Source: CAWAVN01 sp963844315 (GTDB lineage: Bacteria; Planctomycetota; Planctomycetia; Planctomycetales; Planctomycetaceae). From it: a stretch of DNA of 64,000 nt. How positions within the stretch are numbered: position 1 is the first letter of the stretch; each line of letters starts with the position of its first letter. A program made the position numbers and the translations under genes. The notes beneath the pieces were generated by a model that was not told the origin of the DNA, did not search any database, and saw only the letters and a program-made list of their open reading frames with translations. Shown here one piece after another: positions 47,409-57,200 of the stretch. The stretch lies in contig CAWJOC010000020.1 in NCBI GenBank assembly GCA_963844315.1, positions 124,001-188,000 on the forward strand, read 5' to 3'.

Positions 47409-48510
47409 TTACTTAAAAGTCCACTGCCTCCTGCTATAGGTGTAAGGTTGGGAAATGCCGCTTTCGCGGCCGCGAGCCTTGCCGTCGCCGGTTTGGGCGC
47501 CACCGGGAAAGGCGAACCAGGTTTTGAGCGTGCCGTTGGATTGAGGAGGCTCGGAAATGATCACCTCGAAATCCCCCTTGGCGGAAACTTTGCCGACATA
47601 GGTCTTCGTCCAGTATTCGCCCGGTCGGGCATCGGATTCGTCGGCGACCAGCGCATAGACTGGGCCGTTCCGAACCGAGCACGCGGCCACTGACCACGAA
47701 GGAGTTGGTTTGGCCGTTCATGGTGTGTTTCAGGTTCTGCACCTCAACCTTCGGCAGTGGTTTCGGCTTATCGGCCTCACCGCGAAACGCCGGGTGATTC
47801 GAGAGCAGGGCCGCCTCCGCCTGGCTCAGGTACACGCGCTCTTCGCTCGCCGGGGCCACCCGGCGGAAGTTGGCGTGGGTCGGACCCATCAGCGTATTGC
47901 CGGCGTTGTCACCCTTGAGTGGTCCGATGTGGGGAAGCTGAAATCCGTGCCCTAGTTCGTGAAGCATTCCTTTGAGAGTCAGACTCTCCAGAAAATCGCT
48001 TCCCAGTGGTGCTGCAGGATCGATGCGGCCGGGCGTGGTGTCGAAATTGCAAACGCTCCAGCCCCCAATCTCCGGGCCAAACCCTCCCAGGTATCCCTTG
48101 AATTTCGCCGGCGGATCGCCTGCGTAAACCATGATCCACCAGACCTGACGTCCCCCGTCCAGCTTCTTCTGCCGCCTCAGGGCGTCCATCACTTCTGCAC
48201 GCACCGAAACTGGCTTGTACGCTGACGTTGGTTCCTTGCCTCGCTGGATCGTGACCTCGACGTGCCCATCCGCCGAACGCCGAAACGGCGTGACGAACTT
48301 TTCGATGTCCCAGCGCTTGAACTCGGCTTGGAAGAAGGATTCGGCGTAACCCACGATCTCGTCGATCCTTGGCTGATAGCCCACCGGCGACTGGACGCCC
48401 TTGGGCACAAACAGCACGACGTGCACTTGGCAGGGGGGAACCTTCTCGGCGCGGGCCTCGACTGCGGCAACGAGGATCAGCAGGCCAGCCGAAAGCAATA
48501 CTTTTCTCAT
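47409..48510 (-). CDS. Secreted metallopeptidase-like protein (HExGH motif), one frame break
   Basis: About 366 aa in the restored frame. A signal peptide, MRKVLLSAGLLILVAAVEARA, is followed by a domain with FVTPFRR and MVYAGDPPAKFKGYLGG. The zinc-binding motif MLHELGHGFQLPHIG (about residues 190-204) contains His-Glu-x-x-His with a third His six residues on. The frame breaks near the GGG tract at 47662-47664, after which VYALVADESDARPGEYW and VSAKGDFEVII continue the C-terminus. Substrates are unknown; an extracellular protease of a poorly known zincin family is likely. Confidence 0.7.
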
Positions 48511-49230
48511 GACATGGTCCCCGGTGTGCTAGTCTGCTTGCGGATTTTGATGATACCCAAGAGTGTCACCATGAATGGGCTTCCTCGCACTCACACTCTC
48601 AATTCCAAACCTGTGTTGATTTCAGATGATCGCCTGACTTCCCGAACCCAATCGCGCGAATAACGCATGACCTTGATCCGAACAGATTCCCAAGTTGGCC
48701 ATGCCCGGAATTCCGCAACTCCACGCGAGATCCAGAAAGGCGGCGGCACGACTGCAATTAGAGATCGGTCCAATTCTCTCGATGGGACGAAGAGCGTAGG
48801 CCGAGAGTTCCATTGATTTTGGGGGAAGTTCCGCCGACACCGCCGCATAATTTGCATTCTGGCAGTTTTTGGAGCTGGGCGGCGGATCGAACGGTTCCAG
48901 GACACGCACGGTTCCAATCCATTGAGAAAGGACCTTTCGAGAAGCAGAAGGAAGCTATGGAGAAAATCGCGGACTTGGCCTTGTTCCCGCCGACCTTTTG
49001 CGCGATGGTTGACAACAATGGCACGCTGGCGACGCGATTTTCCGAATCGGACTGGAAGGCGGTGGTTTTGTCCGGCGGCTTGACGCAGTACACACCACGA
49101 AATTCTTCGGTTGCTTGAGCCGCGATTTTCGGCACCTTTGTGCGAGTCCATTGGCGAGAAATCCTTGCTGGGGATTCTCGACATTGGTCGGGCAACTTCA
49201 CTCGACGACACGACATAGGGAGAGAGAGCC
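48511..49230. other. Intergenic region with no clear gene
   Basis: About 720 bases. Overlapping frames on both strands (for example minus 48622-48909 and plus 48813-49118) have mixed composition, and none has both a good start and a family match. A decayed gene is possible. The MFS gene start at 49231 is preceded by AGGGAGAG. Confidence 0.35.
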
Positions 49231-50514
49231 ATGCCGATCCAGAACGATCTCGAACAATCGACGCTGCGGACGGTCGCCTGGCGGATCATCCCGTTCATTT
49301 GCTTGCTCTATGCGCTGAACATTCTGGATCGGGCGAATGTCGGTTTTGCGCGACTGGCTATGCAGGATAATCTCGGCCTCAGCAAGGCGGCCTTCGATCT
49401 TGGCTACGGGATGTTCTATGTTGGCTACATTCTGTTCGAAGTTCCCAGCAATCTGCTGATGCGGCGCGTGGGCGCACGACGTTGGATTGCGCGGATTATG
49501 ATCACCTGGGGGTTGGTCTCGGCTGCCACCATGCTCGCCCGTGATTTGTGGACGTTTTACGCCTTGCGGATTCTGCTGGGCGTTGCTGAGGCGGGGTTCT
49601 TTCCAGGCATTATCCTCTATCTGAGCGATTGGTTTCCTGACCGCCAGCGAGCCAAGATGACGGCCTTCTTCATGTTAGCCATCGGCGTATCGAGCGTGTT
49701 CGGCAATCCGATATCGGGATGGATTATGGATCGCTTTGACGGCCTCAACGGCTGGCATGGCTGGCAATGGCTGTTCCTGCTGGAAGGCTTACCGACATCC
49801 CTGGTGGGAGTGTCGGTCTTGTTCTATCTGAAAGATTCGCCGAGTGATGCTCACTGGCTTTCCGACGAGCAGCGTCACTGGCTGATCGAACGCATGGCGG
49901 AAGAAGATCGCCTCCGCCGCCAACAACATGGCTCCGATCGCTGGCAGGCGATGGTACAAAAGCGGATCTGGCTCTTGATCGCGATCTACTTTACCGTAGC
50001 GGTCGGCTCGAATGCCGGCGGAGCCTATTTCCCTACGCTGATCAAGGAGCAATTCCAATTGAAGTCGAATTTTCAGACCGGACTGCTTGCCGCGCTGCCG
50101 CATCTCTGCGCCATCGTCGCCATGTCGCTCGTCGGCATCAGTTCTGATCGCACCGGCGAACGCCGCTGGCACCTGGCCGGTTCCGCTTTGGCCGCCGCCA
50201 TTGGCTGGAGTCTCGTCGCGTGGGGGCTATCCCCATTCGTGGCATTGCTCGGACTCTGTTTGGCCCAAGCCGGTATGATGAGCATGCTGCCGGTCTTCTG
50301 GACGCTGCCGAGTGTGTTTCTTTCCGGGACGGCGGCCGCCGGCGGCATCGCCCTCATCAATTCCGTGGCGAACATCGGCGGTTTCTTCGGCCCGACGATT
50401 TTGGGACAACTGGGACTTTGGTCGATGACATTGATTCTTTTGGCCGGTTCCCTGCTGACAGCCGCGACGATTAAGAACCCACAAACAACTGACGAACGGA
50501 GAGCACTTTCATGA
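49231..50514 (+). CDS. MFS transporter, anion:cation symporter (ACS) family
   Basis: A 427-aa protein with about twelve hydrophobic segments. ACS features are ALNILDRANVGFARL in TM1, the first-loop pattern, and LGVAEAGFFPGIILYLSDWFP around TM4. ACS carriers take up organic anions such as tartrate, glucarate, phthalate or hydroxy acids. The SDR gene starts within its stop codon (ATGA), so the two are translationally coupled. The substrate is probably the compound oxidised by the SDR and E1-type enzymes downstream, but cannot be named from sequence. Confidence 0.9.
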   Translation: MPIQNDLEQSTLRTVAWRIIPFICLLYALNILDRANVGFARLAMQDNLGLSKAAFDLGYGMFYVGYILFEVPSNLLMRRVGARRWIARIMITWGLVSAATMLARDLWTFYALRILLGVAEAGFFPGIILYLSDWFPDRQRAKMTAFFMLAIGVSSVFGNPISGWIMDRFDGLNGWHGWQWLFLLEGLPTSLVGVSVLFYLKDSPSDAHWLSDEQRHWLIERMAEEDRLRRQQHGSDRWQAMVQKRIWLLIAIYFTVAVGSNAGGAYFPTLIKEQFQLKSNFQTGLLAALPHLCAIVAMSLVGISSDRTGERRWHLAGSALAAAIGWSLVAWGLSPFVALLGLCLAQAGMMSMLPVFWTLPSVFLSGTAAAGGIALINSVANIGGFFGPTILGQLGLWSMTLILLAGSLLTAATIKNPQTTDERRALS

Positions 50515-51344
50515 ATCATGATCGCTTCTCACTCAACGGTCAGGTAGCCGTTGTGTCCGGCGCGGCACAAGGGATAGGACAGGCCACGGCCCTGGCACTC
50601 GCGGAGCATGGGGCTGATGTTGTTCTCGTTGACCGGAACCTCGCGGGAGCGGAAGCCACCGCAGAACAGATTGGCGCTTTGGGACGACGAACGCTGGTCG
50701 CCGGAACGAATGTTTCCGATCCCGTTGCGATTGCCGAGTTGTTCGTGCAGGTCGATGCCACGTTTGGCCGCGTCGATTTCCTGGGAAACATTGCGGGGGA
50801 CGGCCATCTGTGTCGGCCCGAGGATCTGACCATCGAGGATCTGCATCGCGTCCTAGAGAACCTCGTCGTGGGCCGATTTGCCATGTGCCAGGAAGCCGGT
50901 CGCCGCATGCTGGCTCAGGGCCGCGGTTCGATCATGAACATCGGGTCGCTGGCAAGTTCGACAGCATTGGGTCGCGGTCACATCGCTTACAGCATGGCGA
51001 TGGGAGCGGTCATCCAGATGACTCGCGAACTCAGCACGGAATGGAGCCATCGTGGCGTCCGCGTGAACTGCATCACTCCCGCTCAAGTCGTCAACCCCAG
51101 CCTGACCGCCCGCATGCAGGACGACCCGACTCTGGAAGCCCGCTTCCTACGAGGCATCCCCGCCGGTCGACTCGGCCAGCCCAACGATATCATGGGAATC
51201 GCAGTGCTGCTGGCATCGGATGCGTCGGCATGGATCACGGGTGCGATCATTCCTCTGGACGGCGGCAATATGGCGATGAACGCCGGAGGGACGCCCGGAC
51301 ACGAACAGCGTCCCGTTCAATCCTTCCGTGCGGAGCAGAAATAG
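50511..51344 (+). CDS. Short-chain dehydrogenase/reductase lacking the usual active-site lysine
   Basis: A 277-aa SDR. The NAD(P)-binding loop is SGAAQGIG (residues 16-23), the NNAG equivalent is GNIAG, and the C-terminal segment GRLGQPNDIMGIAVLLASDASAWITG is normal. At the catalytic site Y160 is present but the residue at +4 is Met (YSMAM) where Lys is expected in Y-x-x-x-K. Ser is present in GSLASS. An altered mechanism, loss of activity, or a base change is possible. The gene is coupled to the MFS gene by a 4-base overlap and precedes the E1-type gene by 6 bases. Confidence 0.88.
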   Translation: MNHDRFSLNGQVAVVSGAAQGIGQATALALAEHGADVVLVDRNLAGAEATAEQIGALGRRTLVAGTNVSDPVAIAELFVQVDATFGRVDFLGNIAGDGHLCRPEDLTIEDLHRVLENLVVGRFAMCQEAGRRMLAQGRGSIMNIGSLASSTALGRGHIAYSMAMGAVIQMTRELSTEWSHRGVRVNCITPAQVVNPSLTARMQDDPTLEARFLRGIPAGRLGQPNDIMGIAVLLASDASAWITGAIIPLDGGNMAMNAGGTPGHEQRPVQSFRAEQK

Positions 51345-51350
51345 AAACCC

Positions 51351-52466
51351 ATGAGCCAAGAATCCCTTGTTTCTCACGACGTGATCCAGAGTCTCTATCG
51401 CACGATGCAAATCATCCGGCAGACGGAGGAAGAACTGCGCACTGCCATCAGCGGGGACTCATTCACGGTGCATGCCACACCTACGTCGGCGAAGAAGCCA
51501 TCGCGTCCGGCGTGTGTGCCCATTTGACGAAGCAAGATGTCATCTTCTCGACTCATCGCGGGCACGGACATGCTCTCGCCAAGGGGATGCCGCCTAGCGA
51601 ATTGATGGCCGAGTTGTTTGGCCGTGAAACCGGGTGCTCGCGCGGACGCGGTGGGAGCATGCATCTTTTCTCGCCTGAGATCGGCATGATGGGAACGAGC
51701 GGTATCGTCGGTCCCTCGATCCTGCAAGCCTGCGGCGGCGGGTACAGCGCGAAGCTGCTCAAGAATGGCACGGTCGCGGTGGCGTTTTTCGGCGATGGAG
51801 CCGTGAATAATGGTGCCTTCCACGAAGGCCTGAACATGGCCAGCATCTGGAAGCTGCCGGTGCTGTTCGTCTGCGAAAACAATCAATTCGCCACGGAAGT
51901 TCCGTTCGCCTACGCCAGTGGTATTCCGGACATCGGGCGGCGGGCCGCGAATTATGGCATGCCAGGCTTCGAGGTGGACGGCAACGATGTCCTTGAAGTC
52001 TACCGCATTGCGGGCGAAGCCATCGCACAGGCGAGGGTCGGCGGCGGTCCGACGCTTTTGGAGTGTAAGACCTATCGCACGCGCACTCATGCCGAAGGAA
52101 TGGGCGATTTCACCTACCGCACGCGAGAAGAAGTGGCCGCATGGAAGGAGCAGTGTCCCATTGCGAGACTGCGCAAGTCCGATGGGGTCGGACATCGTGA
52201 CGCTCCGGCCGAAACACAGTTTGACGCCATCGACGCCGAAGTCTCGAAGTTGGTGGCAGTGGCTCGCGAGTTCGCCGAATCCAGTCCGGTCCCCTCCTCA
52301 GAAAGCGCGACGGCTCACGTTTACTCCGCTTGTTCATCGCCGACCGCCAAAGCTCCACTGCCAACACTCCAAGAACGCCAAATCTCGTTCGTGGCCGCGA
52401 CTCTCGAAGCTCTCGAAGAGGCCATGGCAGCCGACCCGACGATCTTTGTGATGGGGGAAGGAATCG
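51351..52466 (+). pseudogene. Thiamine-pyrophosphate dehydrogenase E1 alpha with start of beta domain, truncated by ISAs1
   Basis: The frame from MSQESLVSHDVIQSL must shift near CC 51445-51446 to continue as HQRGLIHGACHTYVGEEA. The alpha-type core is intact: HRGHGHALAKG, GRGGSMHLF and the TPP-binding FFGDGAVNNGAFHEGLNMA. The same frame then runs through a linker into RQISFVAATLEALEEAMA and VMGEGIG, the start of an E1 beta (transketolase-like) domain. This indicates an alpha-beta fusion. It ends where the left inverted repeat of the ISAs1 element begins (52467). Without the rest of the beta domain the enzyme is probably inactive. The family decarboxylates 2-oxo acids (pyruvate, branched-chain or acetoin). 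Confidence 0.8.
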
Positions 52467-53718
52467 GGGCAATCGCACTATAGGTTTATTGCTTTGGTCA
52501 AGATTTCTATGAGATAGTCGTCATCCCAGCCCGCGACTTTGCGTTTGGTCTTGATGCCGCGTTTGATTTTGGTATCGGAGCGAAACGCCGACACTGCCAA
52601 GCGGTTCATGGCCGAGACGTTCGCCGCAGCGGTGGGGTTCTCGATTAAGCAGGCGTCTTCACGGAAGGCCACGTTTAACACCCAGTGCAGAGAGTTCTCG
52701 ATGCTCCAGTGTGAGCGGGCGTATTTGGCAAAGGCTTTCACCTTGGGCTTTAAACTGCTCAAGTAGTAACGAATCGCACAGTGCTCCTCGCCCGTCTGTC
52801 GATCCCACCACGTGCGGATCACCATGCCTAAACTTTTGAGTCCCGCCCATTGCCTGCGTTCATAAAGTGACTTGGGCACAGGCAAGGTGTAATACTCGCG
52901 AAGTTCCTCGCGGCCATGCGACGTCTCCCGGCGTCGAATGTGACGCATCTTCGGATCATTCCTCGCCGTGGCTTCATAGAAGAGGTCCATAACTTGGTCG
53001 TAAAGCGTGGGATGGTTCCGTTTCAAGGTCAGCACATAATCGGCCTAGTTTTCCAGGATTTGCTTGGCGATCGACTTCTGCGTGCCCGCCGCGTCGATGG
53101 TGATCACCGTGTTCTTGAGTTCCAGCAAATTCAAGAGATGCGGGATGGCTTCGATCTCGTTGGAACCCTCCTGGACCGCGACTTGGCCCAATGCCAATCC
53201 CTGTTCGCTGGCCCACGCGCCGACCAAGTGCACCAATGCCTGACCCCGGCCTGTGCCCCGCATCGTTTTGCCGTCGATATGGATGGCGGATTTGTCGCGG
53301 TCGCAGTCGCCTTGGTCCTGTCTGAGAGCCCGCCACGTCGCGAGGGTTTGCATCAAGGTCTCCGGCGGAACAACCGCGAACACCCGACCGAAGGTGTCAT
53401 GCGAGGGAATGCCGTTTTTCAGCGTGAGAAAGGATTCAAACAATTCCTGTTTGGCGTTTGCCGAACTCCTCCATTTCGGTGAAGTGTTCACAGCCACAAA
53501 TAATCCCACAAAACCCAATCGTCAGCACGTTCACCAGAGGATGTTCGAGGTTCCGATTCTGTCGTCTGGGATCGGGGATTTGCTAGAGATGTTCCGAAAA
53601 GGTGGTGGTCAGCATGGTCAAAACCTTCGGTGTTTCATGTCTCTTGAGCGTCTGGTCCTCCCATATGAACATTAGGCGCAAACTCTAGCCTGTCAACCCT
53701 TTGCAAGTGCGATTGCCC
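52467..53718 (-). mobile_element. ISAs1-family insertion sequence, decayed, at a rearrangement junction
   Basis: Terminal inverted repeats GGGCAATCGCACT at 52467-52479 and its complement at 53706-53718 enclose the element (about 1.25 kb). The transposase stop overlaps the left repeat. The flanks, GAATCG on the left and TGCGTC on the right, show no target duplication. The right flank is a different truncated gene on the minus strand, which suggests that the element mediated a deletion or recombination with another copy. Confidence 0.88.
52478..53615 (-). pseudogene. ISAs1-family transposase, inactivated
   Basis: The restored protein is about 378 aa, normal for ISAs1. It reads MLTTTFSEHL, IPDPRRQNRN, IDGKTMRGTG (first catalytic Asp), TIDAAGTQKSIAK and HWSIENSLHWVLNVAFREDA (last catalytic Glu). 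It is broken by two in-frame TAG codons (minus strand, ending near 53583 and at 53045) and a one-base shift near 53467. Because two stops are not homopolymer errors, real decay is likely. Confidence 0.85.
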
Positions 53719-53852
53719 TGCGTCCAAAGGACCTTGATTTTTCCGACTTCGACTGCTTTGGGCTGAACCGGTTCTGTTTCCTGAACTCCGAGGTCGAAAT
53801 CAATTGGCCCTCGGCAGTCAACCTCGCCCGAAACTTCCAAGGGCAAAATCAT
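53719..53852 (-). pseudogene. 5' fragment of an unknown gene cut by the ISAs1 element
   Basis: About 45 residues starting MILPLEVSGEVDCRGPIDF from an ATG at 53852, which has GGAG 9 bases upstream. The frame enters the insertion sequence at 53718 and is lost there. I do not recognise the family; the DCRGPIDFDLG stretch suggests a conserved soluble protein. It lies on the opposite strand to the E1 gene on the other side of the element, so the two flanks were not originally adjacent. Confidence 0.5.
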
Positions 53853-54249
53853 CGTCAACAACTCCAATTCCGTGCGGCCTGATCGTGAAAATTCCTCCGT
53901 TATTGATAGGGAGCAAATCTTCAAATATCTCGGTTTTCGCAGGTCTTGGTCGTTGTTTCACTTGGCGGGGTTTGTCACTATGTTCGAATGTTGAATAATG
54001 TTCCCCAGTTCAGATCATTGACTAAATGATGAGGGACGAACTTCGAGTAAATGTGCCTTTTGTTGAAGGAAACGCCCTTCACAAACTGTTTATTTCTCCC
54101 GTCCCTCTCATTCGGTTTGAGTTACCAACGGTTTGTTTGTCCCTTACTGATCTGATCGCAAATCTCCTAATCCCTCTTGCAGGGTTCTGAACCGGAGACC
54201 CTCTTCCCGATCTCACGAATTTCTCACCATCCTCTTGGAGCTTGAACCT
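53853..54249. other. Intergenic region upstream of the giant surface-protein gene
   Basis: About 400 bases without a gene. It should carry the promoters for the giant plus-strand gene and for the minus-strand fragment cut at 53718. GGAG lies 9 bases before the ATG at 54250. No clear palindrome of the CCCTnAGGG type was seen. Confidence 0.4.
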
Positions 54250-57200
54250 ATGCTGCACAACTGGCTTGCTGACTGGAAACTGGTTGGACGAATCTTTAAC
54301 ACCAGGAAAAGCGCGACCAGGCGCAAGCGGTTGCTCATCAACAAGGCGTCCAATCAGGCGGAGGTTTTGGAGGATCGGACTTTGTTGTCGGTCGCCAATT
54401 ACACGGCCGGCACGATGACTTTGGATTTCACCGCGGACGTCGGCGAAGCCGATGACGTCGTCATCAGTTCCCCGGCGGCAAACACAATCGTGATCGATGT
54501 CTCCGCAGGAGGAGATACGATCGTGCTGGCCGGGGACGCGAATGCCGGCAATGGTTTCAGCCTCAATGGCACAAATAATTTATTGACGATCGACACATCC
54601 ATCGCGGCATTGGTGAATTTCAACATCAACCTGGGGGACATGAACGACTCGTTGGATTTCAGTCTGGCCAGTTCGACGAACGGCGTGACAAATGTCACCA
54701 TTGATGGACAGGCTGGGACAGTCGACGCGGTCGTCTTTAGCGGCAACACAACCATCGGGGGAGCTTTGTTCGCCACGTCCGAGTCGATTTCTCAAACCGG
54801 CGGCACAATCACCGCTGCGGAATTGGGTCTGAATGCCGGCACGGGTTTGGGAACGGATAACACCGCGATTGACACGATGGTGGGCACACTCGCCGCCATA
54901 ACCCAAAGTGGTGATATTCAAATTCATAACATTGGTAATCTGACGATCGGGACGCTGAATGGGATTGAAGGTGTCCAAATCCTTGACGGCGATTTGACGC
55001 CCAACAATGAGCCGGCGATCGAGCCTACGGGCGACAACTCCGGTCTCGACAATATCACGCTCACGGCCTCCGGTTCGCTGACTGTCAACTCGCGGATCAT
55101 CAACCAGGACGGCGGCGATATTGTCCTCAGCGCTCAGAACACAGGCGACGTCGCTATGAATGCCGACGTACAGGTGACTGGTGATGCCGCCGCGGACGAT
55201 GGGCAGATTATGCTAACTGCAGGTGGCCACATTATCCATAACTCCGGCACCGTCTCAACCGTCTCGGGCAGTACCGCCCTAGGCGACGGCCAAATCACTT
55301 ATGACGCGGACGAAACCATCCGCGTCGGCGACAATTTGAGTATGAACAACGCGGCCGTCGTCCGCACGGCAGGTGGAAACATCGTCATGACCGCCGACCC
55401 CGCCGCTCCTATTTTCGTCAGCGGTACAGCCATCACCTTCTCCGACACCGCCACGATTGCCGCGAACGAAGTCCTCGTCGAATCGACTTCCGGCAACATC
55501 GCCATCGACGGTACTGGTGTCTCAAACGGGGCCACATCCTCAAATCGAGGTGTTGTTCTCGCCAGCGGTTCGATCGTCCGCTCGACTGGAACCGGCGCAG
55601 CGATCGGAACGATCACGATCCAAGGCACAGGCGGCAATGGAGACGATTTCAACCACGGCGTCGAGTTGATCGACATAGGAACGCAGGTGACAACGGTCGA
55701 CGGGGACATTGCTATTACCGGGTCAGCGGGCTGCAACCTGATCGCTGGCAGCACATCCAATTCCGGCGTGGTCCTCTCGGCAAGCGCCGTCGTCTCCAGC
55801 ACCGGGACCACAGTCAATGCCGGGGCGATCACATTGACCGGTACCGGTGCGGGTGGCACGAACAGTGACGGGGTTGTGATTACTGATTCTGGAACGCTGA
55901 TCACGTCGATCAATGGCTCAATCTCGATCGACGGCACGTCGCGCGGTGCTGGGGCCGACAACGAGGGAATCAGGGTCGCCGCGGGCGCCGGCGTCTCGTC
56001 GCAAGCCGGTCCAGTCAGCCTTAACGGAAAGGTCCTTGGTTCCGACCCGGTGAACTTCGGCACGTTGACGCCTGGAAACATTCTCGTCGCAAATAGTCCC
56101 TTTGGGAATCGGGACCACTTTGAGTACCGGACGGATGGCACGTTTGTCCAACAGTTCTCCGGGCCGAACGGCGAGTACCGCGATCTCGTCGTCGATTCGA
56201 ACGGCGTGGCCCAGATTTATAATGGAACGTTTAATAATGTGATGACGACGTTCGATCCAACGACAACCACGTTTACCGACACCACGTTGCTTGAGGGTTG
56301 GAGCACCGTCAACAACCTGACCTACGGCGGGGCGGCAGCGCTCGGGGACTTTGTGTTCTTTACGGATATGGAAACGGCCAACGACGGAGGAACGCGCGGA
56401 CTTATATGATATGATGTCTCGACTGGGACAGCGACGCGGATCGGCACCGGAAACTACATCGACGTTGCGGTCGGACTCGATTGCAATCTCTACGGTTTGT
56501 CGCGCGGTGCCGCCTTCAACGGCGGTGGAACGGCGGTCAGTCAGATCGATCCGCTGACCGGTGCGGAGACGTCCATCGGTGGTCACATCGCCGAAGTCCG
56601 CGCTATTGCCATCGACGCCAATGGCGACATCTACGGCCACGGCCAGGGCCTGATTCGGAAATTCGACCGGACGACATTGAGCATCGTCGGCAGCATCGGG
56701 ACTTTCGGCGGGGATTCCGACATCGACATCAGTTTGGACGGTCAGACGCTGGTCGTGGCCTCGCACGGCGGGGAAGTGGGGGTGGCGGACAGTGCTCTGA
56801 CCACGTTCAACTCGTGGCAGACCCGCGTTTCAAACGGCGTCAACTTCGCCGCTATTATTCAGCTTCCCGTGGGCATTTCGGCTGGCGGCAACGTCTTCAA
56901 CAGCGCGGGTGTACTTATCACCGGCACGGGCACCCAAGTCACTTCGACAGGCGGCACGGTCACCATCAACGGCCATCTCGAAGGGGGTACTGATATCAAT
57001 CGAGGCGTGGAGGTGTCCGGCGGTGCGACCGTCAGTGCTCAAGGGGTAATCGACATCGATGGAAGCACCGACGGCACGAGCAACACCATTGGCGTCTTGA
57101 TCATGGGCAGTGGGACCGAAGTCACGTCGATTGCCGGCAACATCACGATCGACGGGACCTCGGCCGGAACTGGTGCCAACAACTCCGGAATTCACATTTC

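Noticed and set aside
47215..47439. 74-codon plus-strand frame
   Set aside because: No ribosome binding site or recognisable motif, and its end runs into the metallopeptidase gene on the other strand.
48622..49118. Possible small genes in the space before the MFS gene
   Set aside because: Frames on both strands overlap, none has a strong ribosome binding site or family match.
50810..51440. Protein extension upstream of the E1 core in its second frame
   Set aside because: This part overlaps the SDR gene out of frame and is compositionally odd; the true N-terminus starts at 51351 in another frame.
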